From positions 37,286,501 through 37,350,500 of the forward strand of contig CM027377.1 of NCBI GenBank assembly GCA_015680905.1: a DNA stretch of 64,000 nt, written 5' to 3'. Both the position numbers and the translations under genes were made by a program. Shown piece after piece: positions 12,351 through 22,924 of the stretch (its first letter is position 1; each line of letters opens with the position of its first letter). The notes beneath the pieces were generated by a model. It saw only the letters and a list, made by a program, of their open reading frames with translations, was not told the DNA's origin and searched no databases. The stretch is from Coptis chinensis (taxonomy: Eukaryota > Streptophyta > Magnoliopsida > Ranunculales > Ranunculaceae).

Positions 12351-13760
12351 TGATAAACGTAAAAATTGATCCTTAATTATCTTTAGAAGAACACAAACAA
12401 CTAATTATCAACTACCTTATCAATATTATTCCTACTCTCAATTCATTATGCAATATAGAGAGTCAGGATTCGTTCCACTCTTAATCGTTAAGAGCTTAAA
12501 ATTCTATTAGAAATCAAAGTGAGAACAATGAGAGTAGTGTTGTGATTTATTTAAACTAAAACTAATTATAAATTAAACTAATTTAAACTAAGCAATTAAA
12601 ATGTGAATTTAATGAATAGGAAGAACATAGAGGAAAAATTTAATCCATCTATGTGAAGCTATGATTATTCTAACTAGTTTCTCATGTTTTAATCTTAACC
12701 TTTATTAATCTACACAAGGTAAAACAACAAAAGTCACAATTATTATTGATCCCTAACCAATCCTAGCAATCTCTATACTAAGATATGATTAGCATAAGAG
12801 AAATTCTCCTCCACAAATCTCTTTGTGGAGTTTTCTTTCTCTAGTTCAACTTCTATAATCTCTATCTCTAGACAACTATAGAACTTGAACTTGAAGCACA
12901 TAAGACAATGAGAAAACTAATGAAGAACAATCATAACCCTCACATAGACTTCATAAAACTCCTCTAATGAAGTTTTAGCCTAGTTTCATTTGGTTCATTA
13001 ACAATAAACAATAATAATAAGACATAATTAAATTAAACTAAACTTATATTAATAAAACTAATGGTGTAATGGAGTTGGAGGCAAGAACATTAAACCCTAA
13101 TTACTCTAAACTAATGGGGGAGAGAGAGAGAGAGAAAACCTTAATTTACAACTAAAGTAAAGAGGGGAGTAGCCGGATATGGGGTTTAGGGTTTTTATTC
13201 TCTTCTATCATGATGCAAAATCGTGCATGGGTTTTTAGGCTAGGTTATAGACCCATAAATCAAGTCCATAACCCAATTGGTTGAATCTAAGACTTCCAAT
13301 TCTGGTCGTGTTACTGTAGCGTGTGTTTTCACCAACTTATACTATTCTGATCGAGTCAAGGCCTAGACCATTGGAAAGGGCTTTCTGAGCCGGTCATTTT
13401 AATATAAAATGGGCCCAAATCCGAGGCCTGAGTCCAAAGATGTCCAAAGATATGGCATTTTGAAGTTCTGTTGACTTTTCTTCAACTCTCTAATCCGATT
13501 TGACTTTTACTTAACAGTTTTGACTTGGGCTTTTTAAGAGCTTTTTCTCCATGAAACTTGGGCTTTCTTCATGGGACTTCCCTAACAATCACTTTAGCTC
13601 CTTTTAGCACCTAATTAGTAACGAATTGACATTTATTCAACTCCGAAGCCTGAAATACTCAAAAGCACGTAATTAATGATAAACTTATATTATTAATAAC
13701 ATAATTGGCTAAATAGCAATACTATTAAAGGGTTTCAACTATAGTTTTGGGCTCTTATCA
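12351..13760. mobile_element. Solo LTR inserted in the pol gene
   Basis: This 1410-bp sequence starts TGATAA and ends TTATCA, and is flanked by ATATT at 12346-12350 and 13761-13765. It splits the RT gene exactly: sequence on the right encodes the VPKK and TIVRNAVGE region and sequence on the left continues with CIDYRRLN. Its ends and 3' part (TAGTTTTGGGCTCTTATCA) resemble the LTRs of the host element, so it belongs to a related Athila family. No internal retrotransposon sequence is present, so it is a solo LTR left by recombination between two LTRs. Confidence 0.9.
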
Positions 13761-13765
13761 ATATT

Positions 13766-14368
13766 CACCCACAGCATTACGCACAATGGTAACCCCCAAT
13801 TTTTTAGGAACTACGTGAATGGGATTACCTATTCGCTATCGGAGATGGGATATATGATACCCGCATCGAGTAACCATAAGACTTTTTCCCTAGCCACCTC
13901 TTTCATGGCAGGGTTCAAGCGACACTGAGGTTCGTGTGAAGTCTTCGTATTATCCACCAAATGAATGCGATCCATGCATACACTAAGGTCAATCCCCTTA
14001 ATGTCGTCTAGGGACCAACCGATCGCGGAACGATGTTCCCTAATCACCCTAATCAAACATGCCTCTTCATCGGCAGATAACTGAGAAGATATGATCACCG
14101 GATGACTACCATCCGAATCAAGTTGGATATATTTCAACTCAGCATGAAGAGGTTTAAGCACATAGGTGGGAGGAACGGGTACAAAAGATTCAGGAGGTTC
14201 TTCGTCCTGAGTAGTAAAGACTTGTTTAGGTAAAAGGTCTTCAAACTCAGGATATGGATCGATAGAAGGATCAAAGATAGGAGTAGACTCTGAAAGGGCA
14301 TCCTCTATGTAGGAGTCATTGTTGAAGTTGGAGCTTCCGACTGAAAGAAACATACCATGATGCGGCAA
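13766..14368 (-). pseudogene. Gypsy pol N-terminal part (linker and start of RT)
   Basis: The 179-residue frame at 13829-14368 runs through an acidic linker (DPYPEFEDLLPKQVF) and the conserved region just before RT, with HRSAIGWSLDDIKGID, CRLNPAMKEVAREKVLW and DAGIIYPISDSE. The following codon, normally Trp in this family, reads TAG. Beyond it a one-base shift restores VVPKKLGVTIVRNAV up to the solo LTR. No protease motif is visible, and the sequence just upstream is a misplaced duplicate. Confidence 0.85.
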
Positions 14369-14740
14369 ACCTAGACAAGCATAAGAAGGTACTTATGCTT
14401 CATACTATGGGCTCTTGCTAAACTGGACACTAAGGTCTGGGGAATATCATATAGCATACGTCCCTCAGCTAAAGCAAGGAAGACGTCACCAGTGGCGTTA
14501 TTCACAGAAGAAAACCGCCATTTCCCCAAGATATTCAGCATGATAAAGAACATGATAATGTTTACGTTAAAGAACAGGCTACCAAGGGCTACGTTAAGAT
14601 ACCCTTGGTCCTCTACACGAAAAATCCCCGCCCCATAAGTCTCTTGGAAATACTCATAGTTATATAAGTATATATTATCAGACATATAGCCCCATGACTT
14701 TTGGAGAGAAGGCATAGACATTCTAACAACAGCAAAGACG
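14341..14740 (-). repeat. Duplicate of the 3' ORF segment in place of gag
   Basis: The frame at 14371-14721 (WGYMSDNIYLYNYEYFQETY) is a near copy of 6638-6997, and the similarity runs on to about 14341. In a normal element the space between primer-binding site and pol holds leader, gag and protease. Here only 0.4 kb is present, and it is this copy of the 3' ORF segment. So gag and protease were lost and replaced by a segment from the other end, giving an element that would depend on others. Confidence 0.75.
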
Positions 14741-14779
14741 TGAAAAACTAAGGGAATGTAATTCTAAAACAATTAAGAT

Positions 14780-14792
14780 GGCAGCGACGCCA
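14780..14792 (-). promoter_or_regulatory. Primer-binding site (tRNA-Asp type)
   Basis: Read on the minus strand, TGGCGTCGCTGCC starts two bases after the LTR end. Athila and Tat elements use TGGCGCCGTTGCC, complementary to the 3' end of plant tRNA-Asp. This copy differs at two positions. It primes minus-strand DNA synthesis and shows that the right LTR is the 5' LTR. Confidence 0.75.
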
Positions 14793-14794
14793 TT

Positions 14795-15626
14795 TGATAA
14801 AATAAAAATAAACGTTTCTATCCTATGAATAATTATTTATGCTAGGAATAAGAAAGCTAGTTATTCTACGTTTAATCAAAGTTTCTACTCTCAATTATCA
14901 TGCAATAAACTTAGAGTAAATATTTCGTTCCACTCCTAGTTGCTTAGAACATGACAGTTTTACTAACTTAAACAATTCTATAATACCAATGAGAGCAATG
15001 TTTTTAATAAGACTAATATGTGGGAATAACTAATTAAGATATTCTAAAGTATACTATGGCAATTAAATACGAAGATGTGAATGAGAAGGAATTAGGGAGA
15101 TTTGAAATCCACCTTGATTAATCCCTAATATGCTAGTATGGAGTTGTTACAACCCTAGTCTGTAGGTTTTCACATAAAGATTAGGTCTTTTTATCCCTAA
15201 TTATTCATGGCATCTCTACCAACTAATAATTAGCATGTGAGACAATTGAAACTCATTCTCATGGTGAATTAACTACCCTCTAGAGTGGAATATCTTACTA
15301 CAACTATTCTATACTAACACATCAAGTATTCATGAAGGCTTTAATCAAACCCATCTAATAGAGATTTAGCTATGATTCATTAGACTATCATGGACATAAT
15401 AATAAGGAGAAGAAGACATAATTAAAGAACACTTGTATTAGAAATAGCTTGGATTGAATTAATGGGCCGGTGGCTAGGCTAATAAAACAATAACTAGGTT
15501 TTAAAACTAAAGAAGAAAACTAATTTATTATCTAATTGGGAGAGAGTGCTAGAGTTGTGTCTTAGTCCTCTTTATATAAGAGATGGCTAGATTTACAATT
15601 TCGTACATGGGCTTTGGAGCTATGTT
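14795..15626 (-). repeat. Right LTR (5' LTR), proximal part
   Basis: Starts TGATAA and matches the left LTR closely until GAGCTATGTT, where the CACTA element begins. The LTR resumes at 20577 after the 3-bp duplication. Confidence 0.88.
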
Positions 15627-17187
15627 CACTACAACAGAGCATGGTTTTAGCAGCGCCATACTCCATCGCTAAAGGTGCTTTTGAGGGTGGCAAAAGATCT
15701 GTCGCAACGCACCAGATGGCGTTGCAAAGGCGTGGCTAAAAAGTGCATCTCAAATACTCAAATGCAACGCCAAAGGTGGCGTGGCAAATGTTTTTAGTTT
15801 GTTGCGACGCCTGAGGGTGCTGCTAATACACTAATTCCGTTGCTACTTCATTTATTAAAATTAAATTAATTGCAAATTTTTTCAAACTATTTGCGGTATG
15901 GCATCACAAAAGAGAGCTTGTAACAACTAGGATGGCGTTGCAAAAGTGATACCTTTAGCTACACAACTAAACTAGGGCCGCAAAGGCAACCTTTTGCAAC
16001 ACTATTTCGATTCTTGGAAAGTTTAAATATTTGCCTACATAGTGTGGGAAATTTAAATATTTAGCTGAACATTTGGCGTGGCAAAAGATGTCCAAAAATT
16101 TAGCCACACACCAAGCGTGGCAAAAGATATCTACATTACTGTAGAATCAAAGCTTTTAGCTACACCAAAATTGTTGCGAATGATATAAACTCATGTGCTT
16201 TATTTGGGACGCATTTAGCATTGCAAATGGTGCAATTCATACATATACCTGTACATTTCCATTTACATAATCCTGCCCAAAACAATTTTTATAGAACACA
16301 GTAACCCTATAACAATTCACCACAAATCATAACAAAATGAATTTCATTACTAAATCATTCAATACAAAAGATCTTAAAGAATTCGCATAACTATTTTTTG
16401 CGAAAAAACATTGTCTCACATAATCTTAACAACGTTCAACTAAATTTAGACGAATTATTCAAAACTAAAATTCCACAAATAATTTCTATAACATGCTAAT
16501 TTAAGTAGCATCCACTCGGAGCTTCTTCTTGATTCTACTACTTACGACCCAATCGACAACAAATAAAAAAAATAAAAAAAAAAAAAAAAAATCAAATAAA
16601 AATTTATTAGAAACATTAATAAACCTAATATACACTCAAGTTGGCAATGCATGTGAAACTATGCACCTCCTATATGCGTAAATTGGTGCCCATGGCCAAA
16701 AGCTTAGAAAGAACTTATCAAAGTTATAACTCGATCACATTCATGAAGGTACAGATCAAATAAGAAGACAAAAATAGTCAAAAACTAATAGATTTTGAAC
16801 TAAATTGTACATGTAAATGCCAAACCATTAAAAAACCTCATGTCATAAAGTTATCACCAATGAAACAATAAAATAAGCAAGGCTAAACATCAAGTAAATC
16901 AAGCAAACAAGCTCAACTACAAAAAGCAGGTCCAACAGATGGCAGAGTCAGATATAAAGGTATCGACCAACCTATAATGAGATTTTTAACCCCCTACCTA
17001 TGATTTAGGAGTCAAGAAGTCCTGCCTTCGGCTATTCCTTCTATCCCTTGCTACTGTTTAATAGGAGCGGAATATCCTTTGTCCTAACCTTTATCCTTCG
17101 GCTATTCCTTCTATCCTTTGCAACTATTTTAAAAGTACCAAGTTCTACTCAAAGAAGTTTATCAGAAGAAAATTTACAATTTCATAC

Positions 17188-17358
17188 CTCCGATGTCCCA
17201 TGGCCAAAAGCGAGAATCAAATATAGTGTTTCAAAAATAACAGAGGAATCTATATGCTCATAATTGTAGAGCTCCCCCAAGAAACACATATGTGCAATGC
17301 GTCTTTGCTAAAAACTATAATCGTTCAACTCTAAACCCAATCTAATCTCCTCCAGAAC
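17188..17358 (-). pseudogene. UPF2: UPF2 exon fragment captured by CACTA-1
   Basis: A 171-bp stretch bounded by a splice acceptor (TTTCAG) and a donor (GTATGA) reads VLEEIRLGLELND, then QRRIAHMCFLGELYNYEHID and FETLYLILAFGHGTSE. This is a MIF4G-domain segment of UPF2, the regulator of nonsense-mediated mRNA decay that bridges UPF1 and UPF3. One in-frame TAG lies just before QRR. Only one exon is recognisable; the exon expected next (with a DPPED motif) is not found in the DNA below 17188. The lineage call comes from remembered family motifs; a protein search would settle it. Confidence 0.8.
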
Positions 17359-17549
17359 CTGAAATAATCATAACAATCTATAAGAAAGCTAGGACAAAGT
17401 GAAGGTATACACATAACAATGATCAACTGATATAACTGAAGAACTGCAATTAATCACGTTTGAATATCCCTATTTTACATAGTAACACTTGATTGTCAAG
17501 TGAAAGCCTAACTATGAGTGAGTCTGCATGTTGTGGTGTGTGATTGTCA

Positions 17550-17605
17550 AGTGTCCAATAGCTCAACTAGTCATGGCCCCGTGGTTGTATTACTAAGATT
17601 AAACA
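17550..17605 (+). repeat. Degenerate SINE head fragment
   Basis: AGTGTCCAATAGCTCAACTAG followed by CATGGCCCCGTGGTTGTAT resembles the head of the SINE at 57077 (AGTGTCCAACAGCTCAGGTGG, then AAGGCCCTGGTGGTTGTAT). The B box is not preserved. It lies between the UPF2 and tRNA ligase fragments inside CACTA-1. Confidence 0.45.
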
Positions 17606-17662
17606 TATAAACGGGAGAAAATCTACCAAAATACATTTATAAGATAAACCTGAAACTTGTCA

Positions 17663-18180
17663 CTAAATATTAAATAAAACAATATTAACTTTGAGCAATG
17701 AACAAAAGGTAGACAAGTTCATGGGGGCGATCATGGTTGATCCAGACTTAATTTGTTCACTTGAGAACTCTCGATGTCGATGGCCTAATGGATCTGTGTG
17801 GTCAGTTTTAACACACCAGATGATGTTTCCACCGGTGAGTAGGATGGAGAATGGAGGGTCGATACGACAATTATAGGCACACCATGACCTTGGGACTATT
17901 AACATACCACCAGCCAGTCCCACAAGGAGCGCTTGTGTCACTTCTCCCTACCTATGGCCACCACCCCTCGGGGATGACATCTTGCCAGATTGTGTCATCC
18001 ATACCCTCTCCATCTGAGAGAAGAGTAGACCATGTCCGTATTAGGCTAGAAATCTATACTAAAAAGAACATAAACCTCCCCTATATAGAGGTTCTTAGAT
18101 CGTGGGGTCCCAACTGTCCCTTAGAAATCTAACAATGTGATAAAAGAACAAAACTCACCCTCTATTTTTAATATATTACA
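17663..18180. other. CACTA-1 interior, unidentified open stretch
   Basis: Overlapping open frames on both strands (minus 17663-17941, plus 17851-18132) suggest possible further captured DNA, but I recognise no motif. It lies between the UPF2 exon and the end of the tRNA ligase fragment. It could be an untranslated region, an intron or another captured piece. Confidence 0.3.
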
Positions 18181-18248
18181 ATACACTCCACGGAGGTTAC
18201 GAAGAAGTACCCGCCAGAGAGCTGAGAACTCTACTGACGAGAACTTAC

Positions 18249-19120
18249 CGGAAAGAATACAATTAAGCCCTCATCTTTTGGAACTACATCCATGACTGTA
18301 GAACTAGGGCTTGATGGAGACGCCGCGACGCTACGCTTCAAGGTCACCCTCTTCATCCCTTCCTCCTTCAATAATGACTGTGAAATCTTCAACCCTAACA
18401 AAATTTCCAAATGAACCAATCGGGCCTAATTACGTGGGCTCGCTTTGCATCTTGTTCAAGGAAAGGTTCAAATTTCATTGAGGTATATGGATGATGAAAG
18501 CCGCTTGTTCCCACACTTCCTTCAGATATAAGCAGCCCTTCATAACCAGTGAGTAGCAAAATTCAGAGCTAATGTCACAACAAAGAGAATACAGAGGGTA
18601 CATTTATAAAGAGCGGATGCATCGGTGGCATAAGCGGACAAATAAATTACCACTCATCCAATATCTTGCTAAGTTCCCTCTGCTTCCCAAATGAAGTGTT
18701 CCACGTTTTCATTTGCTTTACATGCAATAGAGTTCATTCCATTATCAATAATTTATATGGGATAACACTACAGGGAATATCAATGTCGGCAGTGGATATG
18801 AAGCTAGAAATGAGATTTGAAGAGCACAAACAAGAAAGAGCATTTGACAAACAAATACTTCTATTGGGCACATACCACAAGAGTTAGGACTAAGGAAAAA
18901 AAAATCACAAAATAAGAATTATTAGTCACTTCATGACAAGGCTCTCATATTAGATTGAGAATTTGTCTCATTTATTATTGGAATCATACATCTCCCAATC
19001 TTGTTCTACCAAATTCGTCCTATTAGAACATTCATGTAATTAAACTTACCTTAAATAGTAGGCTTTGTATGCTGCTGGACCTTCTTTGAAGAGAACTGAC
19101 AAGCCATTGTGAATAAAAAA
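18249..19120 (-). pseudogene. RNL: Plant tRNA ligase fragment captured by CACTA-1
   Basis: Three minus-strand exons with introns are visible. Exon 1 (about 19120-19050) reads FIHNGLSVLFKEGPAAYKAY and ends at a GTAAGT donor. Exon 2 (18715-18652) reads MKTWNTSFGKQRELSKILDE. Exon 3 (18537-18249) holds YI*RKCGNK, KFEPFLEQDAKR, VEDFTVIIEGGRDEEGDLE and VVPKDEGLIVFFP before a GTAAGT donor. These match the end of the ligase domain and the start of the kinase domain of plant tRNA ligase, which joins tRNA exons after splicing. The fragment stops exactly before the P-loop exon. An Arg codon became TGA, and frameshifts lie within exon 3. Introns show capture from genomic DNA, not mRNA. Confidence 0.85.
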
Positions 19121-20280
19121 TGTCCGTAACTAGATGAACAACCAACAGTCATAATCATAAGGTGAGTATCAACATAATTTACTCAGCAGGTGCAGATAGA
19201 AAAAAACAAAATGATAAAACAAATCCCAAGACCTCAAGAATTCTAATCAGTATCTAAGCCAAGCAACAATTACATGCTTTTGCATCAAATCCCAACCCAA
19301 GTAATACACGTATTTTACAGATACACTTTCAAGAATTCTCAAAAGTCAAATTTGAAGTCGTCACCATGTTGTGAATGTTGTCCTTCCATTGTTGACCCAA
19401 GTACCGTTTTATTTTTCCCCACAATCATATGTTTTGCATTGAGTTTTATAGTTTTACACAAAGGCAGAGGACAAACATCACACCATCACCAGAAAACAGG
19501 ACAGACAGAAAAACACGGACTCAACATCCCCAGAGACCCAAAAAACAACACCACCACATGCTACAAATGCTAAGCAAAAATGTAAAGGAATATTAAAATA
19601 AAGAAGAACCAACCTGAAGAATGAATGTTTCCGACTTTTATTCTCTAGTAGTAATTTCAGATTCTACACCTGTAAAATAAATTAAAAGAACCAACCAGAA
19701 AAATTAACCCAAAAAGAATCCAAAACTAAAACCAATTAACCCCGAAAAGAGTAGCAACCAAAAACTCAAAGCCTGGCCGGTTGATTGGCACTTAGTCCAA
19801 TTGAAGTGAAAGTGTAGGGCGCTAAGAAATATATGCAATTGAATCTTTATTCTGATGGTTTTTCTTTTGGGTTTTCTTTCCGTCCTTATGCTCAACCGCC
19901 CCGCCTTTTGCCTGGTCCTCATAACGCGCTACGGATAACGAGGCCACCTTCACAACCTATTATTGACAGAGAGTACAACGTACTATGAACACCAACAAAA
20001 TTCAAAAGGCTCTTTTTCTATCTCTGTTGACTGGGTTTTTAATATGGTGGGCGGCAGCAAGAGAAAAAGATGAGAAAAATAAACCCAATTTAGGGTTTTG
20101 GATTTTGGATTTTACTTTTTTATTTTTTGGTTTTTTGTTGGAGCACCAACAATAAAAATAGGCCCGCCCATAAAAAAACCTTTAGAAGAAATTAACTCCC
20201 GCCCATAAAAAGCCCAATAACAACGCTTCTCTAGCTGCAACACATACTACATCCAATAAAACATGGACATTTACAAAAGG
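19121..20280. other. CACTA-1 interior without recognised gene
   Basis: No family motif seen in either strand. Small open frames (19274-19573 plus, 19704-19922 minus) are unremarkable. Toward 20280 the DNA passes into the subterminal repeat region. Confidence 0.4.
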
Positions 20281-20576
20281 TTTTTACAACGAAAGTGGCG
20301 TCACAAATGATTGAGTTAACTTTAACAGCAACAATATATAGCGTGGTAAATGATAAAGCCCTCTATAAAAATTGCATTTTCTATTTTTTGAAAAAAAAAA
20401 TTATAACTATTTGCCACACAAGAGGTGTCACAATAAATAAATTTATGTACAGTTAAGCTAATAGCACGACAAACCTTTAGCAGCCCCATATAGCGTTGCA
20501 ATAGGTGACCTTTAACAACAATTTTTTGGCGTTGCAAAAGGGTGCGTTGCAAAAGACCCCTTTTGTTGTAGTGGTT

Positions 20577-21066
20577 TTAGGCCATTAAATCAAGCCAAAA
20601 ACCTAATTATTTAAGTCCAAAAAGGGGTTTCTCTACTGAAAATTACTGAAATAGCTTTTTCGTCCACTTTCATTCCTCTGATTGGATCAAGGCCTAGACC
20701 ATTAGAAAGTACTTTCTAAGCCAGTCGTTTTGACAAATAGTAGGCCCAATTCCGAGGTCTGAGTCCAACGATACGGCATGTCGAAGTTCTGTTGACTTTT
20801 TTGCTCTATTTCTATCCGTGTTGACTTTGACTGGGTTTTAAAAATACTTTTTCTCCTTGAAACTTGGGCTTTAACCATAGAACTTCTTAGCAACCAACCT
20901 TTGCTCCTTTCTCTTGCAAAAGTGACATATTTCTTCACATATTTAACTCTAATACCTGAAATACACAAATGTACGTAAACAGTACTATCTCTTATTTATT
21001 ATAAGCATAATTGGTCTAAACATAATATTATTAAGGAGATAAAACTACAGTTTTGGGCTCTTATCA
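20577..21066 (-). repeat. Right LTR (5' LTR), distal part
   Basis: Continues the LTR interrupted at 15626 (GAGCTATG-GTT-TTAGGCCATT corresponds to GAGCTATATTTTGGGTCATT in the left LTR). It ends TTATCA at 21066, followed by the target duplication GGGTT. Confidence 0.88.
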
Positions 21067-21130
21067 GGGTTCGAACCCCAGACATCTGGTATCATCACCC
21101 AAAGGTTTTACCAACTAAGCTAGAAGGCAC
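21067..21130 (-). mobile_element. SINE copy B, head half
   Basis: Minus strand: GTGCCTTCTAGCTTAGTTGG (A-box region), then GATGTCTGGGGTTCGAACCC (B box). It is the head of the SINE whose tail lies at 2111-2177, separated by the Athila-type insertion. Confidence 0.72.
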
Positions 21131-21548
21131 TTACTATATAAATAAATCAAACACTCACATACCCTAAAGTATTTGTTTCACTAACCAAATTAATTACGAG
21201 CCTACTAATAGAATTATTGTTTCAACTAACATTGTAACAATTCAACAAACTAAATGACAAACCCGCATTAGTAGTAACTACCCACCAACTGTGTGCAAAT
21301 TTTTAAAGGATTTGTTCGTGTCACATTCAAAATCAGTCTACACATAATTTTTCTATGGTAGCTATGAAATAACACATTAAATGACTATAATACCCTTTTA
21401 TGGTTTGTGTCACATTCAAAATCAGACTACACATAATTTTTCTATGGTAGCTATGAAATAGCACATAAAATGACTATAATACCCTTAAGTGAAAATCTGA
21501 GTTATTACAGTTTGCCCTCCTTAGCGAAATTTTGTCCTCGAAATTAAG
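21131..21548 (-). mobile_element. Chromovirus-type Gypsy 3' end (LTR start and polypurine tract) with tandem repeat
   Basis: Read on the minus strand, AATTTCGAGGACAAAATTTC leads to AAGGAGGGC and then TGTAATAACTC at 21509. A TTTCGAGGACGAAAT coding end followed by a purine tract and a TGTAA LTR start is the usual 3' junction of Tekay/Del-type chromoviruses. The LTR DNA to the left contains an 89-bp tandem duplication (units at 21318-21406 and 21407 to about 21487, each starting GTGTCACATTC). No further body of this element is seen to the right, where a LINE follows. Confidence 0.55.
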
Positions 21549-21867
21549 ATTTTATAGTAACATGCAACAAAATATATATAATGCTAATATTGGCATCAAG
21601 GACTTTAGAACACAAACAAAAGATGCAATAGTCCCTACAACCATTAGAATCTCATAGATATACCAATAACAAACATATAATACACAAGTAGGCAAAGGGG
21701 AGTAAGAAATTCATAATGCACCCATTCATATCACAGCGATTGGGACAAATTTCCAACAACAAGTCACTTATCCAGGCAGAGAAATTATTCCACAAGTTCT
21801 ACCAGAGATAACAAGTAACATTATTTCAGATGAAATAAGGCATCATCATAACTTATTTGGAGGAACT

Positions 21868-22527
21868 GTGACTTTACCATGTGTAAATCGTGTGACCACT
21901 ATCGAAAAAATATCGGTGGCTCTAAGGAAAGAAAAATCGGTGCAAATATCAGAAATAGATGAACCAGTTGGAAAACTGGATATCAAGAAACCAGGCTTAG
22001 TGGGGATGAACATTTACTTTGATCCATCATCAAGTCTGAAATCAATCAAAGTCATAAAACCAAAGGCCATAAAAAGAAAGGCCAAACATTTCCCAAATCC
22101 AACCCAAACAAAACCAAACTTTTCTCCTCTCTCTACCCAGATCAACCAACCACTATCACAACCACCGACTTCACAGACTTCCCCCAAAACCCCAAAACCA
22201 GCATCAGTTTACTCCAAACTAACTGAAACTATCTTCAAAAGAAAAAAGAAAAGATTGCTCGAGTCAAAGGATTCACGTCCTCTAAAGAAAATACAATCAA
22301 GAGTTTTTATTACTGACCTAACACCAATCTTAACACCAAATCTGGATACTAAAAATTTCTACATCCCTCTTCCCCCACCGTCAAATCCCATCTCTAAAAA
22401 TCAAAATGTCCTCCAACTCATACAGCCACATGCCACAATTCCAATGGGAGAAAATGAAAATTTTAATCCACCACCAAACACAAATCTTTCAAATTCTGAT
22501 TTTCAAATGAGGCTATCCTGGATATAA
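21868..22527 (+). pseudogene. LINE ORF1-like fragment
   Basis: A 219-residue frame rich in Pro, Lys and Ser, with basic clusters (KRKKKRLLESKD) and repeated Pro-Thr stretches. It lies about 400 bp upstream of the endonuclease, where ORF1 of plant L1 elements is expected. No zinc knuckle (CCHC) is visible, so only the linker or C-terminal part may remain. ORF1 proteins bind LINE RNA. Function is inferred from position only. Confidence 0.45.
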
Positions 22528-22924
22528 TTCATAGTCCAAATGTGACACAACTCCTGTTAACATAGGGTTTAATTTTGTGATCAAATCTCTCTGGAATGAA
22601 CATGGTTAGGATCCAAACAACCAATTCTCACATGAAACCACACAACAATTAGTTAACAGTACTACTTCTGATCACTATCATCATGCTGAATGGGAGGAAA
22701 ATATGGCAATACAAATTAGTATTAAAGCACAGATACTTATGACACCTCTTCTATCTCCTCTATATGCAACTTACCTGCTTCTGCTATGTTGGCCAAAATT
22801 GTTTCACATGGGTTTTTAATTACCATAAGATTACATGTGTAAAATATTATTAGTGTTGCTGCTTAGCTCCCCTTGTCTCAGATGGGTTTGTGGCTGAACC
22901 AGATCAGTCACCAGTAGTTAATAT

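Larger units (their letters stand above)
15627..20573. mobile_element. CACTA transposon carrying two host gene fragments (CACTA-1)
   Basis: Starts CACTACAACA, ends TGTTGTAGTG, and is flanked by GTT on both sides (15624-15626 and 20574-20576), matching the 3-bp duplication of CACTA (En/Spm) elements. The ends hold many short subterminal repeats (GCGTGGCAAAAG, GTTGCAAAAG and similar, at 15640-16200 and 20280-20565), typical transposase-binding regions. No transposase-like frame is present, so it is non-autonomous. The interior carries minus-strand exons of UPF2 (17188-17358) and tRNA ligase (18249 to about 19120) with their introns. Confidence 0.92.
2178..21066 (-). mobile_element. Athila-type Gypsy LTR retrotransposon, nested and degenerate
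   Basis: Two LTRs of about 1.33 kb bound the element: 2178-3505, and 14795-15626 plus 20574-21066. They begin TGATAA (TCATAA in the left copy) and end TTATCA, and are flanked by a perfect 5-bp duplication GGGTT. A primer-binding site next to the right LTR and a purine-rich tract next to the left LTR give minus-strand orientation. The pol fragments (RT, RNase H, integrase) are full of stops and frameshifts. A recognisable gag is missing. Later insertions are a retroposon at 4073, a solo LTR at 12351 and a CACTA element at 15627. Without these the element is about 11.5 kb. The LTRs differ at many positions, so the insertion is not recent. Confidence 0.85.

Noticed and set aside
17851..18132. 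LPDCVIHTLS-like F-box hint near 17985 on the plus strand
   Set aside because: Only about ten residues fit and the sequence after them does not follow an F-box; opposite strand to the real captured exons.
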